Shown here one piece after another: positions 43,587 through 56,440 of a DNA stretch of 64,000 bases. The DNA is from Camellia lanceoleosa (Eukaryota > Streptophyta > Magnoliopsida > Ericales > Theaceae). The stretch spans positions 155,378,246 through 155,442,245 of the forward strand of contig CM045763.1 of assembly GCA_025200525.1 (NCBI GenBank). The letters are read 5' to 3'. The translations under genes were made by a program, and so were the position numbers. Below the pieces are notes generated by a model. It searched no databases. It worked only from the letters and a program-made list of their open reading frames with translations, and was not told where the DNA came from. Within the stretch, counting starts at the first letter, position 1; each line of letters starts with the position of its first letter.

Positions 43587-46500
43587 TGTAGACACCCCAT
43601 TTTTGACCGTCCTCAAGACTTGGACGTCATCCTTTGAACACCCGATGATCTCCCTTGTTTGTGTTCATTTTGAGTTCCCGAAGGACTCGGCTGCGCGCTG
43701 TGCCCTGAGATCCATCAACTTGACTATTTTATGCTTGGTCGTGGACCAAGGACCTGTGTTTTGTGCTTCTAAGAGTAGGGAATGGCTTGTTGGTCATCCC
43801 CACACCTCATCGGCCATGGCTTAGGGCTACCGGCCTTGTTTTCTTTCCATCGGCCATTAGTGATGGCCGATCGGCTCCTTTTGTGGTCGGCCGGCCATTT
43901 ATTTGGCCGATGGACTCCTTTTCTGGCTGGTACCTCCTTTTTTCCTTTTTCAAGCATTGTGCATGCTAGCTGTGCCAGCTGGAGTGCACAGACTTGTCCT
44001 CCTGTATGGAGGAGTTGCACCCTTTGCATCCTTTTGGCCTAGCTTGTTGAGGAAGCTTGGATCTTTGTCTTAGCTTCCACAAGAAGCTTGGACCCCTGTC
44101 TCAGCTTCCTCAGGAAGCCTTGGCCCCATAGCCTTGGCTTCTTTAAGAAGACTTGAGCCCTTTGTTTAGCTTCCCTTAGAAGACTTGAGCCCTTGCCTTG
44201 TCTATATAAGGAGGCCCTCCCTCTCCTTTGAAGAGGTTCAGTAAAACTAGAGATAATACATATATATCTGATATATAAACCACTCTCTCTCTATATCCCC
44301 CTCTCTCTCTTCATTTGTGTGTATTTGAGAGTTCAAAAGTGTGTTTTGTTCTTAGTTTTGCACTAGGACACATAGTATTACACCATACTTCGGTTCTTGA
44401 GGTGTTGAGAGATTGTTCTTGGAGGTTTTGGGTTGGTTTTGATCAGAAAAAGGGGCTGGACTTGCTGTTCTTCAAGTGTTCTTCAAGGGTGAGTATAGTT
44501 GCTTTATATTTCCCATTCTTGCACTAGTTTTTAACCCATCTTGCATACTGATTTAAGCATTGTGTATAACTGAAAAAAGTCTTTTATTTTTATGCTTAAG
44601 ATCTTTCATTAAGGTCTCTTTTTTGTTTGGGGTCGACCTCCCCCTCTTAGGCCTTGTTTGGCCCCTTTTGTGCCTTCTTTTGTTGAGCTTCAGGACCTTT
44701 TGCATATTGGCCTTCTCACCACTAAAATCTAGTGGATTTTCAGTGGTGGTGATGGGGTCTTGAAGTCTTGCATAGGGGAGGGACACCCCTCTCCCTTGGT
44801 CTCTCATTTGTTTATTTTTTTTGGCTCACAAGGGTAGCATGCATGCTTAGTTGTTTTTGGCTCCATTTCAGAGGTTTTTGGATGTTATTTGGTCATATTA
44901 TATCACTATTTTTGGTCGAATTAATGGTCCATTTCATGCATTATATGGTTGCCTTGTAATCTCATGTTTTGGTGTAATATGTATTATGTTATGAGATGAA
45001 ATTCTAGCATGATTTTGGTTTGGTTCCAAGAAGGTTTTAGCATTATTTTGCCATGCTTAAGGTTTGTTGGGTACTGATTTGGCCATGTTTGCCATGATTT
45101 GTATAGCCTCCATGCATTTTGGCTTGTGAGCCTTGGGTGTGTGAGTCATAAGCATGCTTTAGTTGGGCTATTTCAGTGATTTGGAGTCACTTATTATGCC
45201 ATTTCAGTTCATGTTTTATGCTTACATAATTGCATTTGTTACCCTTTCAATTCCTTGAAGAGATGTGGTCTTATGCTCCATGTTTGGGGCTTTTGTGGAT
45301 GCCGATGTGTTTGAGGCTTTGGGCTGCCATATCAGAGGTTTTTGGGGCTCATTTTTGCATGATAAAACTCTGTTTTACATTGAAAAATCCATGCCATGTT
45401 TGCTTGGGATAGGTGTTGAGTAATGCTTTCTTTGTGGCCTTGAATGCCTTCTATCTCGCACCCATTCCCTAGCATGTTTTGGCATCATCCTTCGTACGCT
45501 TTTCAGAGTTTAACATGAGTGCTTAATGTCCATTTTGTCACCTTTGAGTGTTCTTGAGAGTTGCCTTTCACGCCTTAGTCTTAGGCCCTTCGGTTGGCAT
45601 GTTTATTTTGCATGATTGGCACCATTATTTTAGTATCCTTGGCCACTGTTTTGGGATGGGCTGAGGTCTTTCCATCTCAGTTTAAGTCCATCTTTGTATA
45701 TAATCGCATGTTTGATGCGTTGCATTGCTTTGGTATCGTGCATGCATTGTATCATGTTTGCACATTTGTATATTGTTTATCTAGTTGCACTTCATATCCT
45801 AGCTTGCATGATAGATTGCATGGCGTTGCATCTTGCATGTTTGGCACATTGCATCTGGCATGTTCATTACCTTAGTCCCATATGGCATACTTGAGCTACT
45901 TCGCATGTTTGAGCCATGTTGCATACATGCATTACATTTTGCTTGGTTTGGGGTGTCAAACCAAGCAAGAGGGGTGAGGTGTGTTTATACTCCAAGTGAC
46001 AAAACACGTCTCAACCCTCGGTCGCCGATGCCCTTGATCTCAACATGATAGGGCATGAGGCATTCATTTGTTTTGTCACATGCATTTACATTGATTTGCA
46101 AGCTTGGTGCCTTTGGCCATCATGCGTCGAAATGCATGATTGGTGGCCCGAGGACCAAGGGCCACACTCCCTTAAGTCCATGGCATGATTGGGAGAGTGA
46201 CCATGCTCACATTACTTTGAAATTTCCATGCCATGCACTCTCTGTCCTCTGCTGCTGTCAAAATAGGGTTCTGTAGGAAGGAATGGCCGACCGGCCACTT
46301 ACAGTGCCGGCCGGCTACCAAAGTCCAGCCGGTGGTTCAATTTTTGGCCGATGGCCACATTCTCATAGCCGGTAATGCTCTATCATGGCCGGTGGCGTCC
46401 CACAACACTCAGGGAGTTATTCAGAAGGGTCCTGGAAACTTTCATAATTTTCAGAGGAGTAAGGCCGTGTAAACAGAGGCAACAGTGGCATGGTACCGGG

Positions 46501-47736
46501 TTTCCGAGCAAGGCGAATCAAGCATGCATCATCCACACATTCTGAGGCAGAGCTGCTGCGGTCTCTTTAGTTTCATATTTAGGCCTTTTTTTTGTAATTA
46601 ATTTGTTAATTAATTAGAAGTTTTGTAAAAATTAATTAGCTAGGATAGTTAATTCATTATTCAGCCTGTATTATTATTTCGGACCCTCCGAGCGAGGGCA
46701 ATTGTGTAATAAGTGTGCGTGCGTGTGTGCGTGTCTTCCAACCCCATTTCTTTCTCCCTTTTACATACCTGCTTTCAATGGTCGGCATTAGAGTATATTT
46801 AAATTAGCATACCTTATACTATGCATGCGTGCATCCATACATTTGTCTTACATGCACCGGGCTCGGCGTATCATACTAACCGCATTGTATTTCAATTCCG
46901 AGTTGAATACTTGTTAGTTGTAGCATTTCACATGCCATTTTTAGAATAGCCGAGCCTAGTGTAGTTGCATTCTTGCATCTGTTGCATTAAGCATTTCAGC
47001 ATAGTTAAGATCATGCATGGATTTCTAATCAGCCTCTGTTTTGGCTCGGAGTACTAGGTAAGCTTTAGCATCCTTGCATGAGTGTGAATGTTAACATGAC
47101 AGCATGCTTACCATGTGGCTATATGCTTATGTAACATAACTGCTTGAATGCCTGTGGGTGGAGGTTGGATTGCTTGAGTTGGAACAACTCATTGAAATCC
47201 GTGTTTTAGCCTACTTGCGAGTAGCAAATTTCAAACCGATTTTCAAGCAAACGGATATGCAATGCTTTGTTCCAAATTAGGCGATGTAGTCTATACTTGT
47301 GTGTTGTGCGCATCACATAGTAAATTCTAGCTAATTAACTGGAATAAGAACACGTAACATTTTCAAAACTAGATATCATGGTTAGTAGAGGTCGATCTTC
47401 GGATCGGGCGAGAGGGGGTGCTCATAGCTGACCTTTCCCAATCGTACCCAAGTTCCCGAGCTGAGGCAACTTTGGTGATGATGGACACGTGGCCTTAGGC
47501 AACGAGTCAGGGTTTCCTAAATTTCTCCCAAAATAAATATTTAGGTGGCGATTCTGTATTTTGCAAAGCAGTCCATGTTTGGCACTTCTTTACAAAAAAT
47601 CTATTTTCAAAAGCAATTTTCCGTATTTGGACTCTTTGGTTTAGATTTAGAACCGTGACAATTTGAGTCCGAACTATAGTGAGCCCAAAGGAATGAAACG
47701 GTGGTTTCCCTCCCGGGGTGTTCGGGGACGTCTACA
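43587..47736 (+). repeat. 5' LTR of the Ogre-like element (4,150 bp)
   Basis: Begins TGTAGACACCCCATTTTTGA and ends GGGGACGTCTACA. It has GGCCG clusters at 43810-43930 and 46285-46400, a TATA box at 44212, and microsatellite-like pyrimidines at 44285-44312. A T/G-rich middle at 44560-46000 follows. The block around 47400 (GGGCGAGAGGGGGTGCTCAT) is shared by all three LTRs of the family here. The many 60-100-codon ORFs in it are not conserved. Confidence 0.9.
44212..44219 (+). promoter_or_regulatory. Probable LTR promoter TATA box
   Basis: CTATATAAGGAGG lies about 625 bp into the LTR, followed by a CCCTCCCTCTCC leader. The same TATA-then-pyrimidine layout is seen in the other two LTRs of the family, so U3/R starts near 44245. 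Confidence 0.6.
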
Positions 47737-48449
47737 GTTTCTAGCGACTCTGCTGGGGAGAAAGAAAACTTGACTCGAACTGATGATATCTTGTTTTGTT
47801 TACATTTATGTGTTTCTTTACATTGCATGTGCATTGGTGCGCCTAGGACACAATGCTTTCCATTTGCTATTCCTGAACGGTTTGCCGGAGGGTCGCTTTA
47901 ATAAGCGTGCCATAAGGCTAATCTGTTATGGGCTCTGCCACGATGGGAACACAAACCCCAGTTTTACCGGGGCACCCTTTTTGACCATTCGACCTAGTAC
48001 ATATTCGGATCCATAGTGACCATTCCAAACTAGGACATGTTGCTTACCCGATTATAGGTTGTTTTGAAACCGCTGTGTGCATAGTGAAACCCTAGCTCCT
48101 GACAAAATAGGACAGGGAAACCCTACCCCAACATAGGGGTGTTTTGGCTCTCATTTATCTATTATGTGCTTTTAGAGTGCGTCTCTACAAGGAATGCATG
48201 TATCAGTTTGTGAGTTTGAGAATCAGGCCTGCGGGCACCAGTTCAATATTTGAGAATCAATTATCTCATGTATCAGTTCGCTTTTGGGTGATGATTGGGA
48301 CAACAATCGGTGTTTGGGAACGGTGTATTCGGCTTATCGACTGCTTGTTATTATGTCCAGCTGCGTGTTGTGTGTTTTTAAGCCGTTATGCTGTCCGTTT
48401 GTCTGTTTGTTTATTTCCTTATTGCTTTATTTATCTTTTTACTAGGTAG
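47737..48449 (+). promoter_or_regulatory. Primer-binding site and untranslated leader (Ogre-like)
   Basis: TTCTAGCGACTCTGCTGGGG directly after the LTR resembles the TGGCGACTCTGCTGGGG form typical of Ogre/Tat elements, believed to match an Arg tRNA. The 690-bp leader to the gag frame has no supported ORF. The 101-codon frame at 48144-48449 shows no gag similarity. Confidence 0.72.
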
Positions 48450-49917
48450 TTTAGCACAATTGCTTCTAACCCAGTAGATATTCCCCAAGCACTCTCGACT
48501 AGAGGTCGCCGACTCCATCGATCTGAGGATCTGGTAGACGGACAACCAGTGTACTACTCATTACCCCCGGTTACTAGACAGAGGGCAGTTAGGCAGAGAA
48601 TATCAGTTCAGCAGTCAGTTCAGAGGGCTTCATCTACCCCACCTATGTACAATAGGGATCAGGGTTTTGTTTCTCCCGAAGAGAGGGAACATATACCAAT
48701 AATTCAATTAGATCACGCCAGTATGGCTGGAATGGAGGAAATGATGCGTCAAATCCAAGAAAGCATGAGAATCATGCAGCAGGACGCTGTTCGTCGGGAT
48801 GAGTTTTCCAAACAATAGGCCGAGGTTATGGCTTAACAAGCAGAGTTGATTGCCAGGTTACAGCAGCAAACTGGGGCATCTGCTTTGTACCAAGCCCCTT
48901 TCCCACCAGGAGTTCTGGCACCCGGGGAGACACCAAATGTCTAGAATACCCAGGAGGATAAAGACATCCCAACGGGGCCGGCTCCGCCTCCGATTCTACC
49001 TCAACTATCCAAGGCGCCTACGCCTATCAATCAGCCAGACTCTCCTTTTGAATTCAAAGTGGACCCCACGGCGTTGAAAGTGAGCAAGCTGGAGAAGTTG
49101 TTCAAAAAGTCTCAGGGTGTCAAGTCCATCCCTGATATTGAAGATGGGTATACCGATGCAGCCGTGACGTTGCTAGACAGATTTAAGATGCCACATATCA
49201 ATCGCTTCGACGGATCGGGGGATCCCATGGTGTATCTACGATTGTTTTGGGATATCTTAAGGCTAATGGGCCTCACCAGATTCTGTTGTCTCTGTTCGGC
49301 CGGACCCTGTCGGGTGTGGCGGCCATCTGGTATGCAAAATTGGAAGATGACGTTAAGAGGAACTGGGATGAGATGGCCGAGGCGTTCATTGCACAGTACT
49401 CATATAACACGCAAATCGAGATTACAGCCTGTGATCTCGAGACGACAAGGCAAGAGCCCAAGGAGAGCTTTTCTGAGTTCATAACTCAGTGGAGGGTCAA
49501 GGCCTCAATAATGACCCTGAGGCCTACTGATAAAGATCAAATTCGGATGATTGTGCGTAATCTCCAGCCTAAGCTGATGCAGAAAATGATTGTGCTCCCC
49601 TTTCCTACCTTTTTAGATCTGCATGAGATGGGAGTTCAGATTGTGGATGCCTTGAAGCAGGGCTTGATTGACAATGATAGAGAGCAACCCAAGAGAACTT
49701 TCAACCGTAACAACAATACAGGCCCGAGTGGCGCTGCAACCACAAGAGCCTCAGAAGTGAGCATGGTCACCACCAACCCCCCTCCGAGAACTATGGCAGC
49801 TACACCATTCTCCGGTGCGTCCAGAAGTAACACACAAACAACAAAATACCAATCCAAAAACCAAAGAACCTTCGCCCCACTATATATGCCCCTGTCCAAG
49901 GCTTTGGGGTTTTAACC
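48450..49917 (+). pseudogene. Gag, degenerate (Ogre-like)
   Basis: The frame opens at 48450 and runs ASNPVDIPQALSTRGRRLHR to a TAG at 48816; the expected start codon reads ATT at 48459. A second stop follows at 48834. Capsid resumes at 49059 (VKSIPDIEDGYTDAAVTLLD, PHINRFDGSGDPMVYLRLF). A frameshift near 49250 leads into 49247-49915: GVAAIWYAKLEDDVKRNWDE, KESFSEFITQWRVKASIM, NLQPKLMQKMIVLPFPTFLD. This is the Ogre/Tat capsid pattern. Confidence 0.85.
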
Positions 49918-51082
49918 AGAAAAGGGCACTTGAAGCCCCTAGAGCCGCGGCCATTACCGGAAAAACTCCCCCCTACCCACAACCCAGCCAAATATTGCAC
50001 ATTTCACCAGCAGCACGGTCATGACACCGACCAATGCTTCCGATTATGTCATGAGATTCAAGATCTCATTGATAATGGGGTGATTGTGCCTCCAGGAAAG
50101 CCCAACGTTACAACCAATCCTCTCCTGCCACACAACCAAGCGCCACCTCCGAAACGAATCAACTTTATCCAAACCGGGGTCACGACATACGACCCCAGCA
50201 TCTATATCACCCTGTCTCACCTACCCAAGCTGGAGGTGTTCCTTCCTGACTGCACTGACCTGTGCATGTTGGACATCTCCAGAACCCGACCCGAGCCAAT
50301 GGTGGTGACTGTCGAAGACAGAACAGGGGAAACTTCAATAGAGAATGGGATTGTTGAGTCAGAATCTGAGGAACTTGGTAGCTTTGCTGAGGAGGTATGC
50401 AGTCCGAGTGACTACATTCTGTCAGTAGGCCAGGTGACGCCAAGTGTGGAATTACCAGAAAGGGTAGGGCTTTGTATGGTACAGGGGGATGGGTTTGATC
50501 TGAAGTCAGATGACTTGGTAGCTTTGGAAGGGGACTTCAATGACCTCCAGCTTTTTAGTAAACAAGATCCACAGGGCGTGGCAGTCAACTGGTCTGATTT
50601 TGAAGAGTCAGTAGAGGTTATCGGGTGGCTTGATGACCTACCGGACGTTGTTGAAGAATCTCGGTGGGAGCGAGCAAGGACATCGGTGGTGGCCGGAAGG
50701 GCCGAAGATCATAATGCATCACCGGAGAGTACCGGTGCTAAGAATTTCACTCGGAATTTGGGCATTTTGAACACAAGAATTATGGAGCAGCCAGCTATAC
50801 TGACGCAGTTGGAACAAGAAGAAATCGAAGAATCCGAGAGAATCAGAAAAGCCAAGGCCCCCGTGGGAGCTGAAAATGCTACGTGCATGAGAACAGAGCG
50901 TGCTACGAGCACAGGAACACCAGGTGTTGTGGGCGCAGAGATATTTGTATGGCCGGACGGTGTGCTGCCGGTACGCCAATGGAATGTAGTGGGACGACGA
51001 TGACCCATATCTTCCCCACACGGATGAGGATTGGGGGATCAGTCAACCTGATGATACCTGGTACATCGGCAAAGTCGATCAT
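49918..51082 (+). pseudogene. Gag C-terminus and linker (Ogre-like)
   Basis: The frame 49930-51003 begins PLEPRPLPEKLPPTHNPAKY and then CTFHQQHGHDTDQCFRLCHE, the C-H-H-C cluster that Ogre-like elements have in place of a classical zinc knuckle, followed by IQDLIDNGVI. The rest is acidic with low complexity (for example ESEELGSFAEEVCSPSDY). A TGA at 51001 ends it. Confidence 0.75.
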
Positions 51083-52387
51083 ATGACTAGGAGTGGGCGG
51101 TATTTCAAGCCCCCACACCTAGATCAGCCAGAGGCATCAGGGAAGGATAAGGAGGTGGAGAAGCAGAAAGAGAAGCTACTTGAAGAAGAGGCCGTGCTAA
51201 AACAGCTAAAAAAGATACAAGCAGATATCTCTATCTGGGGGCTGCTTATGGCTTCACGAATTCACCGAGAAGCTGTCTTGACAGCAATGGATAAGGCCAA
51301 GTTATCAATAGACACCACACCTGAACAGCTGGTGGGAATGGTTTTCTCGGGAGGGGCTTCCCCGATGCTGACCTTTTCCGACAAAGAACTACCACCTGAG
51401 GGTGCGAACCATAACAAGCCACTCTACATCTCTGTGGAGTGTAGAAACAATTGGATACCGGTAGTTCTTGTCGACACGGGATCCACCATTAATGTGTGCC
51501 CGTCAAGAACAGCATACGCAATCGGATTGAAACCCGCAGACTTCGTGCCAACTACTCAAGTGATCAGAGCCTATGATAACACAAGCAAGGAGGTGATGGA
51601 GACTGTCAAAATTTAGACCCAGGTTGGTCCAGGACAACATGAGATCGATTTCCATGTCTTGGACGTTCCCGCAACCTTTAACCTACTTTTGGGACGACCG
51701 TGGTTGCACCAGGTCAAGGCAGTCTCTTCCACCTTGCATCAAATGTTGAAGTACCCTCACGAGAAAGGGGTAGCTATTGTTTTTGGGAACTTGTCAATCC
51801 ATCCACCGCCGGAAGTGTCTACACCAGTCTTGGAAATTGAGCACGGCACGGAGGATGTGTTCTTATCGGGGTTTACTCTGGCTGAGGCTCGAGTCGTGTA
51901 GAACATCTTGGCTGTTGATGAGGGGGTCTATGTCAGCGCACTATCAATATACCTTATGAACAAGCTTCAGCATATCCCCGGGATGGGATTCGGAAAAAGT
52001 GGCCGGAAGGGCATAGCAACGTCTGCCAAAGTGCCGTACAACCCACATACCTTTGGTTTGGGTTATTTGCTCACCAAAGAGGACTGGGTAAGGAAAGGCA
52101 AGGAAATGGCTGGGAGAGCCAGGGCAAAACAGGCAGGGAAGCCTTTTGAATTAATGCACCAACCCATTCAGGGTACCCTAAACGGACGCTTCGTCCGGGA
52201 GGGGGAGGACTTTCCATTTTGTGGTTTCCCGGAGCCCTGGTTGAATGCGGAGAGGAAGTGCGTGCCAGGTTTTGAGATCTTTTTCGACCTACAGTTATCC
52301 AGGGATGATGTTGCCGAGGAGTAGACAGACCCATCAGCTGAGGTTGAGCAGCGTGGAAAAGGGAATTCTGAGGACATCGAATTTGAC
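51083..52387 (+). pseudogene. Aspartic protease and G-patch-like segment (Ogre-like)
   Basis: 51083-51616: NNWIPVVLVDTGSTINVCPS, an intact D-T-G retropepsin triad near residue 134. A TAG at 51614 interrupts before LDVPATFNLLLGRPWLHQVK at 51659. A stop at 51899 precedes NKLQHIPGMGFGKSGRKGIA at 51959-52018, a G-patch-like glycine motif known from Ogre-type pol polyproteins. The remainder up to 52324 (VREGEDFPFCGFPEPWL) is family-typical. Confidence 0.8.
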
Positions 52388-52981
52388 ATGGGGGTAGCGC
52401 TGGCTTGTCTACTTTCAGATCCTCCGATCGAACAGAAGTGCTTGGGGGATAACTTCTCGGTATGCGTGATTGAGAATGAAACGGCTGCGTACCTACTGTC
52501 AAACATTTTGGACGCATCTATTGCACCCTCTCTCATTTGGCAGTATAAAGAGGGATTTTTGTCAAGCAGCACCAGGTCAGGTAGTGAGCCGGAATCTGAT
52601 TCCACCGAGTCTTGTGAGTCGGAATCAGGTTCCAGCTCGACTGAGTCTGAGTCCGGTATTCCTGGGGGTGATAACCCAGATACCACAGTCCTGTCCAGGT
52701 CGTCTTTTTCTTTCTCTTTTGAGTCTGTTGTAACCGAAGAATCGGACGATTTGGATGAGCTTAATGAGAATGATGTGGCTGTAGTTTCTGAGTACTTTTT
52801 TGTGCCTTTGATTTATTGCTTGAATCAGGACTTTCAAAACTTTGATGAAAATGACGAGGAAGAAATTCCTCTGGTTTTACAACGATTAATTGATCAAGAG
52901 CAGGAGAGATTTGTTAAACCCCTGGTTGATGAAATCACTACAGTTAATGTGGGTACTGAGGAGGACCCGCGGCTGGTCTAG
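52388..52981 (+). pseudogene. Acidic linker between protease and RT (Ogre-like)
   Basis: A 197-codon frame is rich in Ser, Glu and Asp (SEPESDSTESCESESGSSST, DDLDELNENDVAVVSEYF). It sits between the protease and RT domains, where Ogre-like elements have a non-conserved spacer, and ends TAG at 52979. No fold is evident. Confidence 0.65.
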
Positions 52982-53690
52982 ATCGGGTCCACGTTGTCTT
53001 CGGAGGAGCGCAAGCGCTTAGTCGCTTTATTAAAAGATTTCAAAGATGTTTTGACGTGGTCCTACGAAGACATGCTTGGGATCGATCCTGAGATTGTACG
53101 GCACCGGATCCCTCTTCACCCCGAGGCCCGACCCGTTAAACAGAAGCTCAGGAGGATCCGCCCAGACTGGGCCCTCAAGATTGAGGAAGAGGTCACCAAA
53201 CAAATCGACGTAGGGTTCTTGCTGGTATCTGAATACCCGACTTGGTTGGCCAACATAGTTCCAATGCCGAAGAAGGATGGCAGGATCCGGGTGTGCGTGG
53301 ATTTCAGGGATTTGAATAGAGCTAGTCTGAAGGACGACTTTCCCTTGCCGCATATCGATGAGTTAGTGGACTTCATAGAGGGGCATGCTTTGCTTTCGTT
53401 CACGGATGGATTCTCAGGCTATAATCAGATAGTGATGGCACCTGAAGAAGGAGAAGATCGCTTTCACCACCGGTAGGGACTTATATTCTGGTGATGCCGT
53501 TTGGGTTGAAGAATGCTGGAGCTACATATCAACGGGCCGCAACCACAATATTGCACGACATGATCCACAAAGACGTTGAGGTGTATGTGGACGACATGAT
53601 TGTTAAGTCTAAAGAAAGAGAGGGCCACTACACCGCCTTGCAAAAGTTCTTCCAAAGGATCAGAGAATTCCGGTTGCGGCTGAATCCTTA
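52982..53690 (+). pseudogene. Reverse transcriptase, split by a frameshift (Ogre-like)
   Basis: 52994-53476: FKDVLTWSYEDMLGIDPEIV, HRIPLHPEARPVKQKLRRI, IRVCVDFRDLNRASLKDDFP, LSFTDGFSGYNQIVMAPEEG. A TAG at 53474 and a frame change precede 53491-53691: MPFGLKNAGATYQRA, VEVYVDDMIVKSKEREGHY. The YVDD catalytic box is intact. A TAG at 53689 ends this piece just before the next frame. Confidence 0.87.
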
Positions 53691-56018
53691 GAAGTGTACG
53701 TTCCGTGTTATAAGAGGAAAAATGTTGGGTTTCTGATTGCACAGAGAGGTATTGAAGTCGACCCTTCCAAAATTAAGGCCATCTTAGAAATGCCACCACC
53801 AAGGACCGAAAAGGAGGTGCAAGGCTTTCTAGGTAAATTGCAATTCATAACACGGTTTATCTCAAAATTAACCTCGACTTGTGAACCAGTTTTTGGTCTC
53901 CTGAAGAAAGGAAAGAAGTTCCAATGGGACGGCCGATGCCAAGATGCTTTTGATCAGATCAAGGAATACTTACAGAACCCACCTGTGTTGTCACCACCTA
54001 AGCCGGGGAAGCCGTTGATTTTGTATCTTTCAGTAACTGAGACCACGATGGGGTGCATGCTTGCGCAGGAATCAGAGGACAAAGTGGAGAGGGCCATCTA
54101 CTATCTGAGCAAGAAGATGCTAGAGTACGAGACTCGCTACACACCATTGGAGAAGGCTTGCTTAGCCTTGGTATGGGCTACTAGGAAGCTGCGACACTAC
54201 CTGTTAGCTCACTCTGTAATGTTGGTTTCAAGATTAGATCCCATCAAATATCTTTTCGAGAAACGGGCACTTATGGGTAGGCTAGCTCGTTGGTTGCTTC
54301 TGCTTTCCGAATTCGATCTCAAGTATATGACATGCAAGTCAGTCAAGGGAAGAGCGGTGGCAGAGTTCTTAGCCGATCATCTAGTAGAAGGAGGTGAAGC
54401 CGTTGAGTACTTATTCCCAGATGAGGCCATTTTGCATGTCGAAGACGAAACTTGGACGATGTACTTTGACAGAGCATCAAATCAATACGGGTATGGGATA
54501 GGAGTGTTACTGATAGCTTTGAGCAATTCGCATCCTCTAGCATTCAAACTCCGGTTCAAAGTCTCGAACAATGAAGCGGAATATGAAGCATGTATTGTTG
54601 GCTTAGAAGCAGCCCTAGAACTAGGGGCAAAACAGTTGGACGTCATCGGGGACTTGAACCTTGTTGTATCTCAAGTGAAAGGAGATTGGAAGGTCAAAGA
54701 AGAAAATATGATAATGTATCACCAGGCCTTGGACTTGTTAATTCCTCAGTTTAAGAAGCTAAACTTCGCTCATCTGCTAAGAGAAAACAACAGGTTCGTA
54801 GATGCACTAGCAACTTTATCTTCCATGATAGACATCCCTTTTGGAGTCCGAATGCGTCCAGTTATCATTGACCAGAAGTTTTCTCCAGCATATGAATCAA
54901 TCGCTGCCATAGATGAGGTTCAGGATGACAACCCCTGGTATTACAACATTTGGAACTTCTTGGAGAAAGAGACGTATCCACCAGGGGCAAATGCCAAGCA
55001 TAAAAGGGTAATCAGAAGAATGGCCATTCAGTTCATCATCTGCGGGGGTAAATTGTACAAAAGAGGCCATCTGGGAATGCACAAGCTGTGTGTCGAAGCC
55101 GAAGAATCAAAGCGCGTAATGGAGGCCATCCATGGAGGAGAATGTGGAGCACATATGAATGGGGTAATACTAGTGCGAAAGATCCTTAAACAAGGTTACT
55201 ATTGGTCCACCATGGAGGAGGATTGTATCGGCTTTGTTCGGCGATGCCACAAATGTCAGATCCATGAAAACCGCATGAACAACCCGCCGTCAAAACTGTA
55301 CAATATGACTTTGCCATGGCCATTTTCTGTTTGGGGAATCGATGTGATCGGGACTGTCACTCTGAAAGGGTCTAATGGGCATGAGTTCATCCTGGTCGCG
55401 ATAGATTATTTTACAAAATGGGTCGAGGCCCAATCCTATGCGGTGTTGAAAGCTTCACATGTTGCGAAATTCATCAGAAACAACATCATCTGCCGCTACG
55501 GGATCCCGAGCGAAATCATTTTAGATAACGGTTCCCATTTCAAGAAGGAAGTGATTGACTTGTTGGAAAAATACAATGTGGCTTTTCATAAGTCTTCCAC
55601 CTATCGGCCGCAAACCAATGGAGCAGTCAAGGCCGCCAACAAGAATATCAAACACATAATGCAGAAGATCGTGGAAACCTACCGGGATTGGCCATATAAG
55701 CTGCCGTTTGCTCTATGGGGCTACCAGACTTCAATCAGAACTTCTACTGGAGCGACTCCGTATTCATTGGTTTATGAGATAGAGGCCATTCTACCTATCG
55801 AGATTGAGGTTCCGTCATTGCGAGTGTTGGCCGAGTGTCAGATAGCTGAAGCAGATTGGCAGCAGAGCAGATTTGAAGAACTCATGCTCTTTGATGAGAG
55901 AAGACTGAAAGCACTGTACCATGCTCAAGATTATCAGCGCAGAATTGCCAGGGCTTTCAACAAGAAAGTTAAGTCCAGAAATTTGAAAGAAGGAGATTTG
56001 GTGCTCAAAGACAACTGA
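53691..56018 (+). pseudogene. RNase H, second (aRNH-type) RNase H and integrase, 774-codon frame (Ogre-like)
   Basis: Order: RT thumb (VGFLIAQRGIEVDPSKIKAI); RNase H-like connection (residues about 80-230, ETRYTPLEKACLALVWATRK); second RNase H with TMYFDRASNQYGYGIGVLLI, NNEAEYEACIVGLEAALELG, VIGDLNLVVSQVKGDWKVKE (about 255-385); then integrase with a zinc-binding HGGECGAHMNG...CHKC segment, a core WGIDVIGTVTLKGSNGHEF, EIILDNGSHFKKE and YRPQTNGAVKAANKNIKHIM. Dual RNase H is a hallmark of the Tat/Ogre clade. In the integrase core the third catalytic residue, usually Glu in NGAVEAANKN, is Lys, so it is inactive. A TGA at 56016 truncates the C-terminus, whose remainder is seen to 56180. Confidence 0.9.
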
Positions 56019-56440
56019 GCTCCCATCCATGACCCTAGGGGCAAGTTTAGACCTAATTGGACAGGTCCTTACATCATCAAGTCTATCTGGTCAGGTGGAG
56101 CTGTGGTTCTGATGGACCTAGATGGCCTAGAGTTCTCACAACCGATCAACATGGATAAATTGAAGAAATATTACCCCTGAGAGGCTCGCTAGGTCGAAAA
56201 CCCGAAAGGGCGACCTAGGCAAAAGTTAGAGCATGAAAAATTTTAAATTACAAAAACTGAGCTCACAAGGTTGAAAACCCGCAAAGGGCGGCCTTGGCAA
56301 AAGTCAGAGCGTAAAAGGAGAGTGAAAATACTCGAGTGAACCTAAGCCTGAACTACGTAAGGCTTGATTTCCATCTTCGGGATACGTAGGCAACTTCGTC
56401 TTGAAGTTCAGCCATAAACACTTCCCCGATCAACTTTGTC
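56019..56440 (+). other. End of pol and conserved post-pol hairpin pair (Ogre-like)
   Basis: After the TGA the frame continues GKFRPNWTGPYIIKSIWSGG and ends KKYYP at 56180. Two similar units follow: AGGTCGAAAACCCGAAAGGG with CGACCT at about 56191-56216, and AGGTTGAAAACCCGCAAAGG at about 56268. The first can fold (AGGTCG with CGACCT). Next comes TACGTAAGGCTTGATTTCC and GGGATACGTAGGCA (about 56355-56390), a block I recognise as common after pol in Ogre-like elements. Confidence 0.7.

Noticed and set aside
44553..46472. Several 60-93-codon ORFs in the Ogre-like 5' LTR
   Set aside because: They are not conserved in the LTRs at 17354-21098 or 33696-37002, and the T/G-rich base composition explains open frames.
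48144..48449. 101-codon ORF upstream of gag as an Ogre-type ORF1
   Set aside because: Ogre elements can have an ORF before gag, but this frame shows no recognisable domain, and the leader is short and non-coding in appearance.
52168..52686. 172-codon minus-strand ORF opposite the Ogre-like pol
   Set aside because: It overlaps the sense pol frames, which carry family motifs (G-patch-like, acidic linker). The antisense peptide is a shadow of the Ser/Glu-rich linker.
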